Shown one piece after another: positions 9,542-19,279 of a DNA stretch of 64,000 nt; within the stretch, counting starts at the first letter, position 1; each line of letters opens with the position of its first letter. The DNA is taken from NCBI GenBank assembly GCA_907163375.1, contig CAJQUW010011528.1, positions 114,274-178,273 of the forward strand. The letters run 5' to 3'. The notes beneath the pieces were generated by a model. It searched no databases and had not been told where the DNA came from. It was given only the letters and a program-made list of their open reading frames with translations. The position numbers and the translations under genes were made by a program. This DNA comes from Prostheceraeus crozeri. Taxonomy: Eukaryota; Platyhelminthes; Polycladida; Euryleptidae.

Positions 9542-11025
9542 ATGGATGTGCACGCAGCTGTATGCATGATACTTGCTGAAAGCAGCGAGAGCGACGAAGG
9601 TGCAAGTGACAACGAATTCAGGGATGAAGTTATCATTGACGACGGAGCCGTGGATGAAGAAGAATCTGGAGACGACGCAGTGATGGAAGTTGTGGATGCT
9701 ATTCACCAGCAATTTGTATATCTTCGATCTCGTAATGGACATGAACTGTGGTCAAGAGAACCTGTCACACCTGAGGTGGGTCGCGTCGCTGCATATAATG
9801 TGATACGAGAGCGTCAAGGACCGACTAATGCTGTGTGCGAAATGTTTGCGGTTTGAGCCCTACCGATGCATTCAAGGTTTTTATTACGCCTGACATTGTG
9901 CGCTTTATTGTCGACTGTACAAATATTGAAGGTGCACAACGCTTCAATGACTGGCGCTCAACGGATAGTGAAGAAATGTATCGCTTTTTCGGGTTACTCA
10001 TTGCTGGTGGTGCTCACATGACAACAAGACACGAGTTGCGGATCTGTGGAATACTGAGCATGGATGGGCTATGTACGCATCTACGATGCCCCGCAACCGA
10101 TTCACGCAGCTGCTGTCAGCGATTCGTTTCGACGTCCGTGCAAACAGGAACGAAAACGACAAGTTTGCTCCCATCCGCAGCGTGTTTGAGCAGATTGTAA
10201 CGAAATTCCGGTCTTCCTATAAAGCCGGAGAGGCAGTAACAGTGGACGAACAACTGGTTGCAACACGTGGACGATGTCCATTCAAAATGTACATGCCGTC
10301 AAAGCCAGGAAAAGACGGCGTGAAACTGTGGGCGTTAGCTGATGCACAATCCTTTTACTGTCTCAATCTGCAGCCCTACATTGGCCGTACGGGTCTCGTG
10401 CCTGAGCGTAGTCAGGGTCAGCGCGTAGTTTTAGAACTGACAGATTTCCTCACCGGAAGTGGGAGAAACGTCTACATGGACAACTTTTTTACGAGTCTTC
10501 TTCTTGGAAGGACTCTGCTTGGACGAAATCTCACAGTTACGGGCACGATTTGCAAGAATAAAGATGAAACTCCACAGGAGCTGTTATCAAATCCGAATCG
10601 CCGCGAGCAGTCTTCGTTATTTGCATTCCAAGAAGATGCCACGATGGTTTCATACGTCCCAAAAAAAACAAGGCAGTAATTATGCTTTCGACACTGCACA
10701 AGGACGCCGCAATCGATCCCAATGGCGCGCAGAAACCGAAAATTATAACTGATTACAATCACGGCAAATGCGGCGTGGACACATTGGACCAGCTGGTACG
10801 TTCTTATTCTTGCGCCCGGAGCACGCGCCGCTGGCCACTCACCATCTTTTTCAATCTGTTGAACATTTCCTGCTACAACGCGTTAGTGCTGTTCTTGCAC
10901 ATACATCCCGAATACGAATCGACGTCAGGCCGTCGTCGCAAACGTTTTTTGATGAATCTTCCTGCGCAGTTATGTGCTCGTACGCCAACTCATGCAGCTT
11001 CTATTCGATGACAAGTGGTACCGCA
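9542..11025 (+). pseudogene. PB2 piggyBac transposase, N-terminal and catalytic part
   Basis: It starts MDVHAAVCMILAESSESDEG with an acidic N-terminus. Frames shift near 9850, 10060 and 10678. The catalytic aspartates are visible in TVDEQLVATRGRCPF, VYMDNFFTSLLL and CGVDTLDQLVRSYS. An in-frame TGA at 11009-11011 precedes the Pol-2 insertion. The missing cysteine-rich C-terminus resumes in frame at 29091 after the duplicated ACCGCA. The gene is dead several times over, so the Polinton entered it either before or during decay. Confidence 0.9.
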
Positions 11026-11560
11026 AGTAGTATATAGTGTGACATCCGGCGCGACGCTTCGCTTCGCTTTGCTTCGCTTCGCTTGCGCCGGATGTCACAC
11101 TTTTGCGGTTTTTTCAAAAAAATCAAAATTTCAAAAATTTCAAAAATTTAGGTAGACTTCAAATTTCACGTGGCCGAAGACCGAAGGGCGAAAATTCAAG
11201 CGTTTTTAAAAATACCCAATTTTTCAAATTTTTCAAAATCTCAAAATTTGAGAATTACAATTTTCACCCTCGCTTAAATCATGACCGTTGCAGGACACCG
11301 AAAAAATCATAAAAGTTAAGAATCTCAAAATTTGAGAATTACAATTTTCAACCCCGCTTAAATCATGACCGTTCCAGGTCATGTAAAACCGGACACCGAA
11401 AAAGTCATAAAAGTTAAGAATCTCAAAATTTGAGAATTACAATTTTCACCCGCCGCCAAAATCATGACCCTTCTAGGACACCGAAAATTAGTATTTTTAA
11501 AAACGTCTTTTAAATCCATTTTTCAGGTTTTTAAGATATATCATGTGACTAAAAATATTT
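11026..11560 (+). repeat. Left terminal inverted repeat of Pol-2
   Basis: The outer 12 bases are AGTAGTATATAG, followed by a perfect 16-bp stem (11037-11052 with 11085-11100) around a CTTCG-repeat loop. Further in are three iterations of a unit with CTCAAATTTGAG-like palindromes and CATGACCGTTCCAGGACACC. It pairs with 28653-29084, which has one repeat unit fewer. Confidence 0.92.
11037..11100. repeat. Terminal stem-loop of Pol-2, left end
   Basis: GTGTGACATCCGGCGC at 11037-11052 pairs perfectly with 11085-11100. The 32-base loop is built of CTTCG repeats. The mirror structure is at 29010-29073 with one mismatch. It sits 11 bases from the element end, where a terminal protein, polymerase or integrase would bind. 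Confidence 0.85.
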
Positions 11561-11931
11561 GAAGTAATTGACATATTCTTAACAATAAGTTTAGGTACTT
11601 TTACAATTGTCATTCAATTGTAGAGAACATCTGCTTCTCGCATTTATGAATAAAATGCATTTCAGTGTAAGGAGCTGTGTCCTCCAACTCAAACATTTGA
11701 AAGGAAACAATGTATGAAAGAACAAACAGCTGCTACTCCCACTTAGACATTTGTAAGACGTGAAATATATAACCAGCGAATCCTACTCCGGCTGCAATGC
11801 CGTGTAACAATACACAACAACAATAATCGATATGGCTATTTCAAACAATTGTGCTGAAGACTTATTTAATTAAATAGTGTTTCTTGTCAGTGAAGGTTGT
11901 GTCAAAACGCTCTCGTCATATATTTCTCAAA
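11561..11931. other. Non-coding leader inside the left terminal repeat
   Basis: No gene is seen. The corresponding stretch of Pol-3 (49854-50111) is also without an obvious gene and shares words such as a GAACA(T/G)CTG-type segment, so both precede an element-specific accessory gene. Confidence 0.4.
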
Positions 11932-12337
11932 ATGAGACAAGATCAATTTGAAGATAGAAGAAAACAATCGTTGCCAGGGAGAATGAAAAAATTACGGGAG
12001 GAATTGGAGAGGCATGAATTTTGAGAGGTATGAATTTACAGATACTTTGAGTGATTTCATAGAGCCAAATGGTGGAGAGAATAATACAATTGTAAACTTA
12101 CATAAATTCTTGTTGCATGAAAAAAGAAACAATTCACTCAGTGTTATGTGTAAAATTTTTATCGGTAAGCACTATCTGCTCTCTGTTTGTGATAATGACA
12201 AGTCTTATTTTTATAGTCTCTTGAAGCAAAATCATATCAATTATTCACGCACCGAAGTTTCATTTGTTATGAAATTAGGTAAATTAGCAGACAAATTTCC
12301 TACGCTTTGTTGGGTGTCTGTTTCTCTTGTACTTTAA
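11932..12337 (+). pseudogene. Pol-2-specific accessory gene of unknown function
   Basis: An ATG at 11932 opens a short charged helix (MRQDQFEDRRKQSLPGRMKK) that stops at a TGA around 12022. An overlapping frame from 12014 continues for 107 residues (starting MNFERYEFTDTLSDFIEP), so a single frameshift probably splits one gene of about 130 codons. I do not recognise the family. It lies between the terminal repeat and the conserved core, the slot occupied in Pol-3 by a different gene (50112-50717). Such end-proximal slots in integrating viruses often hold host-interaction genes, but nothing in this sequence proves that. Confidence 0.45.
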
Positions 12338-13031
12338 AAGTCACGACCTAATGTTAACGGAAGATTGACTTCATTGTGTAAAGCAATTATGTGACATTCC
12401 AAATGAATCCATTCTTCTCCCAATTAATGGTGCGTCATTTAGCGTCAATACAGCGCTGACATATTCAATGGAATTTGGATGTTAAACTCCGCTATTGTTA
12501 TTGCGATACGGCCGCAAGACACTTTATTTTCAATGTTAGACCATTATATTCTCTTGAATAATGGTGCGCCATTCAGCTAAAATACTGCGCCATTCAACTA
12601 ATCAAATGAACGCGTTGACATTAGACGCGCTGTGAAGAAAATTTATCATTCTTGAAACCCCTCTGTTTTATATGCAATGTTATTTCCTCTTGCACATGTA
12701 AATACAATAGAGTGTTTCAACCAATGAAACCTTGTCCTCGCGTGGACAGAAATCCTATTGTTTAGAAAAATTGTATCTTATATGCAATGTTATTTTCTGT
12801 TTTATATGCAATGTTATTTCCTGTTTTCAATCATTTTCATTATGTTGTTATATGACGTCATTTTTCTCTCATCCAATGAAACCTTGTCCTCGCGTGGACA
12901 AATTTACATGTATTTCAATGTATCCAAATTGAATGTATGCAAAGTGGATGTAACCAAATTGAAATATCCATGTGTTGTTTTTAATTTCTCATTTACGGGA
13001 ATATAATAGAAACATTGTATCTTCTATAAAA
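12338..13031. repeat. Repeat-rich non-coding segment of Pol-2
   Basis: It contains degenerate GGTGCGCCATTCAG units (about 12425-12600), three copies of TTATATGCAATGTTATTT (12667, 12778, 12804) and a duplicated CAATGAAACCTTGTCCTCGC segment (12722 and 12867). There is no credible gene. Confidence 0.5.
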
Positions 13032-13214
13032 ATGAGAAACATCAGGGACTTCCAAAAAATATACAGCAAACAAACTACGAATTTCGATTTAAATGAGATT
13101 GCTAAGCAATTGGGAATAAAGAATTTTCACATATTGATGAGTAATGAATTACTATTGATAAAAGATGAGCGAAACACCAACTCTACTAATACAATGCAAC
13201 AATGTAACGTTTAA
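13032..13214 (+). pseudogene. Truncated extra copy of the protease N-terminus
   Basis: It encodes the N-terminal motif of the adjacent protease (KQTTNFDLNEIAKQLGIKNF, then HILM and NEL) and then diverges to a stop after 60 residues. The full protease begins at 13453. A third copy of the same N-terminal motif is in Pol-3 near 51377-51437. It is a partial duplication with no catalytic residues. Function is doubtful, although it could be expressed as a small protein. Confidence 0.6.
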
Positions 13215-13249
13215 ATTTAGATTAAATTAAATCATTTCAAAATTGAATA

Positions 13250-13430
13250 AGTAGTAAAGAAAGACATCATTAGAGACCAGTTTTAAATCAATACCCCCCC
13301 AAGTAGTAAGGAAAGTCATCATTATAAAAATGTTTTAAATCAATACCCCCTTCTGACTAAGTAGTAAGGAAAGACATCATTAGAGAACAGTTTTAAATCA
13401 ATACCCCCCTTCTGACTTCTAGGGGTCCCT
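13250..13430 (+). repeat. Three imperfect tandem repeats upstream of the protease
   Basis: The unit is AAGTAGTAAGGAAAGACATC, followed by ATTA and TTTTAAATCAATACCCCCC. Copies begin at about 13249, 13301 and 13359 and differ in length. They form the 5' flank of the protease gene. Confidence 0.75.
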
Positions 13431-13452
13431 TAAGAAATTTTTTTATTATAAA

Positions 13453-13941
13453 ATGAGCAACATAAATGAGTTTTTGAAATTATATGGAACACAGACAACA
13501 ACGAATTTCGATTTAAATAAGATTGCTAATCAATTGGGAATAAAGAATTTTCACATATTGATGAGGGATGAATTACAATTCCTAAAAAATAGGCCAACAG
13601 GAACCTTCAGTTCCCGGAACAAAGTTCCATCAATAACTGTAAATTTCATAACAAATCTTCATACGTCAGATGAAAAAGGTGTACATTGGTCAGCAGGCGT
13701 TAAAAATCATCAGCAGAACTATTATTTTGATCGCCCGGAGGCTGAGAACTATTGGTTCGATTCATACGGTTTGCCCCCTACAAATGAAGTAAAAGAATTA
13801 CTTGGAACGGGAACATACAATACGTTTCAAATTCAAACACCAGGCACTACCTATTGTGGACAATTATGTTTATACGTTTTGTACAAATTACAAAAAGGAG
13901 TACCATTTCTAGATATTATGTTAGAGTTAAACAATCTATAA
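13453..13941 (+). CDS. Adenain-like cysteine protease
   Basis: A 162-residue protease of the adenovirus-protease (C5) type found in Polintons, expected to process capsid proteins. The N-terminal LGIKNFHILMRDEL motif is a family hallmark. The catalytic histidine is in GVHWSAG, the acidic partner in WFDSYGLPP, and the nucleophile is the first cysteine of TTYCGQLCLYVLYK. The frame is intact. The ATG at 13453 ends the A/T start-proximal motif (13436-13455). It reads convergently toward the PLA2-integrase gene, 35 bp away, with a GC-rich palindromic segment between them. It lies near the left terminal repeat. Confidence 0.88.
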   Translation: MSNINEFLKLYGTQTTTNFDLNKIANQLGIKNFHILMRDELQFLKNRPTGTFSSRNKVPSITVNFITNLHTSDEKGVHWSAGVKNHQQNYYFDRPEAENYWFDSYGLPPTNEVKELLGTGTYNTFQIQTPGTTYCGQLCLYVLYKLQKGVPFLDIMLELNNL

Positions 13942-13944
13942 CTC

Positions 13945-13985
13945 AAGCGAAGCTAGCTAAAGCTCCACCTAAAGGTTAAAGCTCT
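13945..13985. repeat. GC-rich palindromic segment between protease and integrase
   Basis: It contains nested inverted words (GCGAAGCTAGCTAAAGCTCC and ACCTAAAGGT) of the palindrome family scattered in these elements. Its position between convergent genes would suit a bidirectional terminator. Confidence 0.5.
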
Positions 13986-15251
13986 GTTTTCTGTAATTCA
14001 TTTTGATAAAAACGGCCTCTGATATCCTCATTATCTAAATCTTTAATTTCATAAGTAATCGGATAACTTTGATTTATTTTGCAAACTTCAAATATTTCTT
14101 TAGTCCAATAGCCAACAAAGCCTTTTTCAAATTTATTCTTATATTTAAATATTCTAACTCTATCTCCAATCTTAAATTTCGGCTTAAGTTTCTGCAAATT
14201 CGGATTACTCTCATTCGAATAATTATTCTCGAATATTTTTTTTCTTATCAAATCAGGGTCGTCAGAAGCATTCTTTGGAGTTTCTTCAATACCAGAATGA
14301 ACTTTATTATTGTACTCTTCTACAACTCCTGGTAATATCTTCAACCATTTCTGATTTCTTTGCTCAGTAAATTTCTTGAATAATTTATTTTTTAACGACC
14401 GATTGAATCTTTCTATCACTACGGCCTTCCCAGCGTTTTCAGTTGAATAAACTGAGCCTTGGCGATGACTTTCGTCTGTTTCAAATAGTGGCTGAACGTT
14501 TCTGTTATAAAATTCCGACCCTTTATCAACAAACAATTTTTTTGGCTTTCTATTACTTTCTTTAAAGATTTCTTCAAACGCATATTTAACTGATAGACCA
14601 CTTTTTTTTTAAAGGTTTTACGCAAGCGTATCGTGTATATAAATCTATAACGGTCAATGCGTATTTATAATCTTTTTCATTCGGCATATGAATAAGATCA
14701 GCACTCCAAATATCATCTTTATTAAATACTTTTACTTTCAATAAATATTTAGGCCTTCTATATTCCTTATGAATTTCAGACGCGTAGGTTCCAGCGTCGC
14801 TCTCAGAGTTATTAGTTCCAGCGTTGCTCTCAGAGTTATTAGTTCGAGCGTTGCTCTCAGACAGCTTAGCTGTCGTTTCATTTAAACCCTGTCCGAATAA
14901 TATTTTAGCTTGTAAAGCTTTCTTAACAAACATTCTTTCAATTTTTTCTCTAAATGTTGGATTTTGAATACTATCTAATTCTTGAATCATCTTCTTATCA
15001 GCTGCATGTCGAGAACTTAGATCATGATTTCGATAAGCTAAATCATGCCTGTAAGCTGCGGCATCTACTCTATTTATCGGTTCTTCACCTGGTTTCGGAT
15101 TATTATTCTGATCTAGTCTTATATCTAATCGAGTTCCTGGACCGGTATATGAATGACCAGGAAGATGTTTTTCTTTCGAATATTTACTCCAAATAAATCC
15201 AGGAAAGTTTTCTAATGTTTTTTGTATGTCACCACCGTAGGTAGTAGCCAA
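13976..15251 (-). pseudogene. PLA2-like domain fused to DDE integrase, frameshifted
   Basis: The first part (15251 down to about 14860) has a phospholipase A2-like domain: calcium loop GHSYTGPGTRLD and catalytic DAAAYRHDLAY, as in parvovirus VP1 and Polinton PLA2 proteins. A linker of three SESNAGTNN-like repeats follows. Then comes the retroviral-type integrase core, with the first catalytic Asp in WSADLIHM, the second in FVDKGSEFYN and Glu in VIERFNRSLK, and a C-terminal FKIGDRVRIFKY barrel or chromo-like domain. A frameshift in an A-run near 14600 separates the first Asp from the rest. The expected ATG reads TTG, so the start is also lost. Integrase makes the 6-bp target duplication; the PLA2 domain may aid membrane escape. 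Confidence 0.85.
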
Positions 15252-15423
15252 ACTTTATTTGTCGTCGTTACCTTCATAAATTTTACAATTTGAGTTTTTA
15301 TTTTTGTTTAATAGATAATTCAATAAATCTAAATTAGAAATTTTTAATTTAATTAAATTTTCGGATTTTAGAATTCATTTTAAAAGATAAAAAAAATTTA
15401 AAAGATAAAATAAAATAAATGTT

Positions 15424-15906
15424 TTACCGAATCATACTAGGACTTAGATATATTCCAGAACCATCTTTAGTTTCTTTAATTTCAATTAAATCATCAACAT
15501 TGTGGAGAATATTTTTAAGAACTCGTTTTCCTTCATCAACTAATTTTAATTTACTAATAAAATTATCTACTATTCCTTCTCCCCTAGCAACTTTCTCTAA
15601 CTCTCTGTTATGACGTTTTTGTTCTTCTAATGCTGCCTTCTCTGATTTATTTTTATTTACTGCTTGGACAATACCAGCTGTTCCACCTGCAACACTTCCT
15701 GCTGCTGCTATGCCACCTATTATTAGTGGAATTAATGGGAGAATCCCGCCATTCTTTTCTTCTTGTAATTGAATATTCTCTATCATTGGTTTACTTATGT
15801 AATACTTTTTTTTGTTAATCGTAATAGTTTTAGGGGTATTTTTGTCAACAATATTACGTAATTTTAATTCAACAGTTTTATTATTATTACTTTTCGCTTG
15901 CGACAT
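15424..15906 (-). CDS. pX/pVI-like membrane-active virion protein
   Basis: An intact 160-residue protein starting MSQAKSNNNKTVELKL. The central stretch GGILPLIPLIIGGIAAAGSV and following GGTAGI is a Gly/Ala-rich hydrophobic segment, followed by a charged helix (EEQKRHNRELEKVARGEG). This resembles the small core or membrane-lytic proteins of adenoviruses and the pX-like proteins reported from animal Polintons; the match is by pattern only. It lies between the integrase and the major capsid gene on the same strand. The start follows the shared T-run/A-run motif. Confidence 0.55.
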   Translation of the reverse strand: MSQAKSNNNKTVELKLRNIVDKNTPKTITINKKKYYISKPMIENIQLQEEKNGGILPLIPLIIGGIAAAGSVAGGTAGIVQAVNKNKSEKAALEEQKRHNRELEKVARGEGIVDNFISKLKLVDEGKRVLKNILHNVDDLIEIKETKDGSGIYLSPSMIR

Positions 15907-15929
15907 TTTTAATAAAAAAATTTTAAGTT

Positions 15930-16245
15930 AGGAAAAATTTTAATCTATTCTAGTTATGAATAAATTTTAAGTTATCAAAAAATTTTAAGTTACGAAAATT
16001 TTAAGTTACGAAAATTTTAAGTTACGAAAAATTTTTAAGATATCAAAATTTTAATCTATTCTAGTTATGAATAAATTTTTAAGTTATGAATTTTTTAATC
16101 TATTCTAGTTATGAATAAATTTTAAGTTATCAAAAAAATTAAATTAATTAAACGACGAAGTCTTGGGCTTTAGCCTATCGGACCAAAGGTCCTAAGGTTA
16201 CTAACCGATCGGAGCGAAGCTCCTCTGGCTTTAGCCTATCCTAGC
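15930..16245. repeat. AT-rich tandem repeats and compound GC-rich palindromes
   Basis: Repeats of TTTTAAGTTACGAAAA and TTTTAATCTATTCTAGTTAT (about 15930-16140) are followed by a cluster of palindromes at 16150-16245 (GGGCTTTAGCC, GGACCAAAGGTCC, GGAGCGAAGCTCC). It separates the pX-like gene from the end of the capsid gene and may terminate capsid transcription. Confidence 0.65.
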
Positions 16246-17563
16246 CATCTTCCCATTAAGAACTTCAATAGAATATTTTGTATCTTCTAGCAATAAACCA
16301 TAAGCCATCAATGAAGTTGTGGAATCTTTCTTTTCAATATTAATTGTTACATCACAGCCAGTCTTAATAATATCTTCTGATTGTGCACTTAAATCGAAAC
16401 AGAAAACAGGATATAAATGTCTCCAATCTCCAGGAGTTAATTGTGGTTCAACTCCAAATTCTATACAAAGATTTCGATAAGAATCATATCCTTCCATAAA
16501 TTGATTATTGGTATCATCGAATCTTAATGGATCAATTGGATATCGGGTTTGATTTAATGAAACTTGTAAACTTCGAATTGTATTAATATGGAAGAGATTA
16601 TTGTTCTTATCAAAACTTGGAGAATTATTTCTTTGAAATGTTAGTAATAAATATCTTGGTGTATTCGCAGTTCTAGTAAAATGCCAGTTAAATCTTTGTT
16701 CGGAAAAAGTTACTGAACTACCAGTACGCTTTCGAAAATTTACTGGAATTGGTTTGTTAGTATTTAATCTTGTTGCAATAGCTGTTTCAATCTCTAAACT
16801 AGGAGTAATGCTTAATCCACCATTCAAGTCTATCAATTTTTAAATATGCTTTTTTTCCAGTCTTACCAAAAAAGATTAATTCATTATTTGCTGTACGATG
16901 AATTATTAATTTAAATTTTAATTGATATGATATTTTATCATAATCTAAATATCCGAATAATGGAGACAATGACCAATTTACTGTCTGTTTACTTTTTTTG
17001 TTAAATTCACGTCTTTCTTTATATGCATCATTATTTGTTTTATTTAAATGTTTTGCAATATTTTCTACATCTTTCGCAATTCCTGCGGCATCTGTTCCAG
17101 CGTGAGTTAAATCATCAACAATTATACCATCATTAGTATCAGGAAACCAACCTTCGATTTCATACTTTTTATTATTTTCACCAATTGTTACAAATCTAAG
17201 CATTGTATCAATTACACCTGGAGAATCACTTATTGTTTCTATATTTTGAGTTGCAACATCTAAACGCATTTGTGTAAATAATCTTGGAAAGAAATTATTC
17301 TCTAGTGCAATATTATCGGTTTCTGGTAATGGTGTTGTAAAATTGGCATCACTATACAAAGAATATTCACAGTGTAAAAATGAATCAGATAGATATAAAT
17401 AACTCTGCTGATTATCAACTTCAAAGATTAAATCTCCTCCAGTATTTACTCTACTGAAAGATCCGGGATTCATAGCAATTCTTATATAGTCATTCTTTTT
17501 TTGATTGTAAATGACGAACGGAGGATCGTCTAATCTAAATTTATTTTCGATAAGCAAAGACAT
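16231..17563 (-). pseudogene. Major capsid protein (double jelly-roll), 2-bp deletion
   Basis: This is the shell-forming capsid protein of Polinton-type viruses. It starts MSLLIENKFRLDDPP. The first jelly-roll half has LIFEVDNQQSYLYLSDSF and NNFFPRLFTQMRLDV; the second has FNWHFTRTANTPRYLLLTFQ and a PVFCFDLSAQSED strand near the C-terminus. This order matches the animal Polinton capsid family as I know it. About 445 residues is normal length. A 2-bp deletion near 16808 relative to the open Pol-3 copy (62749 onward) splits the frame. The start is embedded in the shared A/T motif. Assignment rests on pattern, not a structure search. Confidence 0.72.
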
Positions 17564-17589
17564 TTTTATAAAAAATAATTTGACTTTTT

Positions 17590-17725
17590 GTTTTTCTCAC
17601 ACACAGAAAAAAATTCTGCTAAAAAAATTTTACTAAAAAAATTTTGCTAAAATATTATTTTAGAATTTTGCTAAAAAAATTTTACTAAAAAAAATTTTAC
17701 TAAAAAATATATTTTAGAATTTTGC
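17590..17725. repeat. AAAATTTTGCTAAAAAA-type simple repeats upstream of the capsid gene
   Basis: Iterated words of the form TTTTGCTAAAAAAATTTTACT precede the major capsid start. The same array, in inverse orientation and with other copy numbers, is upstream of the Pol-3 capsid gene (62575-62710). It is conserved in place but not in sequence length, as expected of a spacer or promoter-region repeat. Confidence 0.6.
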
Positions 17726-17729
17726 TAGA

Positions 17730-18303
17730 CCAGCTCCGCTACAGCTTTGCTGGTTAAACCGAAGGTTGCTACTCACGCGATTTCCTCTTATTTCTTCAAT
17801 TGAACGAACCGTAGGTTCTATGGCTACGCCTGTTTTTTTATTATTTTTATTTTCATTATGTTTACTATCAGACGGAGCTCCGCTCCTCAAGGTTTCCCCA
17901 ACAGCTATGTTAGCAATTTTGTTTTTTGTTTCCTCTGAAAGTTTTTTTAAATTTTTTAGTTCTTCAGAATCATTCCTAAGTTTACGAATACTTTTAGTTG
18001 TTTTAATTCGTTTTGAGACTTAACAGCATTTGATATTGCACTAGCTGTACTACCTATAGCAGCTGCTCCTTTTGCAGCAGATGTAATCAAATCTTTATTA
18101 TTTTTAATTAAGTTAACGATACTTCCAATACCAGAAAAGATGCCAGCCCCTTCTTTTTGGACGGCACCTGCGGTGCCTAGGAACTTTTCTGTTCCGACTG
18201 TTTCTCTATTATCATAATGATAAACAGGTTTCTGAGATGGTTCATGAGCAATTTTATTATTTGATGCAAAATGTTTAAGATTGTGTTTATAAATTATAGG
18301 CAT
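17730..18303 (-). pseudogene. Small virion-like protein with amphipathic Gly/Ala segment
   Basis: It starts MPIIYKHNLKHFASNN. A hydrophobic Gly/Ala/Ile region (IFSGIGSIVNLIKNNKDL to AAKGAAAIGSTASAIS) is followed by a charged helix (NELKQL...), like the pX-like protein at 15424. A one-base deletion near 17998 shifts the frame. The other frame continues through a basic tail to about 17730. Compared with Pol-3 (62112-62467), Pol-2 has about 14 extra residues around GTEKFLGTAGAVQK, encoded by a GC-rich palindrome at 18155-18205. I infer a minor virion role from its place next to the capsid genes. Confidence 0.5.
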
Positions 18304-18345
18304 TTTTTAGGATTAAATTTGACTTTTGGGAAAAATATCTACGTG

Positions 18346-19233
18346 TTAAGATTTACGTTTGTGAATGGACAACAACTTCGAGATAACTTTATTAATTGAC
18401 TGTTGCACTTTATCTATTGCGTCAAGTAGCGTGTGATGTACTTTAATTTCTTTTCTATTAACTTGCATTTTCTCCTGATTCATCTTCAACGCCGTTTTAA
18501 GTGCATTTAACTTAATTTTAAGAACATCTAATTATCTTTTAACAGAATCTAACTGTTCTTTATTTTCTTTAGAGTTTTCTTGTAAATTTTTCTTTAATTC
18601 ATTTTCTAAATTGATTTTCAGATTTTTCATTTTATCAACTTTTTCATTAAGTGAGTTTACTTCATTTATTATTCTATTCATCTTTTTCATTTGTTGAGTA
18701 ATTTTAGAACTTAATTCATCAACACTTTTTTGGAATGTAGTTTGTAACTGCTTTAAATTTTTTTTAATTCTTTCAGGTAGTTTTTCTATTTCATCTTCTA
18801 ATTGTTCTTTTAACATTTTTATCTGATGTTTATTTTTAATGACTGCAGATTTTAACTTTATAGAAAGTAATATTAAAATTTTTGATTGTTCAGAAATCTT
18901 TTTAAAAAGTTTTGCTATATCTGCTTCTAGCTCTCTATCCTTTTTATCAAGTTTTAATAATTTTTCGTTTAATGATTTGTCATTAAGTTTAAGCAACTTT
19001 AATTCATTCATCAGTGGAACCAAAACATCGTTTATATATTTTTCCTTTAAATCATTGATTTGTGTATCAACATATTGTTTATTTGTTAACTCTGTATTTT
19101 GTTGTGGAAGAATAGAAAGATGCAATGGACCAGATAAAACGTCTCCAGTTTTCATAATATAATTTTCTATCTCTATTTCTAATTCACGATTATTCGGGAT
19201 ATATGCACCTCCACCAACATTTGGTAACATCAT
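18346..19233 (-). pseudogene. Coiled-coil fibre-like protein, one nonsense codon
   Basis: The head (MMLPNVGGGAYIPNNRELE) leads to TGDVLSGPLHLSILPQQNTE and LTNKQYVDTQI, a pattern like the shaft-start motif of phage and virus tail fibres (GxLxL..P....NKxYVD). A long helical, Lys/Glu/Leu-rich coiled coil follows to the C-terminus (ISKLLSIHKRKS). A CAA-to-TAA change at 18532-18534 relative to Pol-3 (61130-62021) truncates it after 233 of about 295 residues. Function is inferred: a vertex fibre or tether, consistent with its place beside the capsid genes. Confidence 0.5.
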
Positions 19234-19279
19234 TTTTTATCAATAAAAAAATAAAATTTTTTCTAATAAAAATAAAAAA

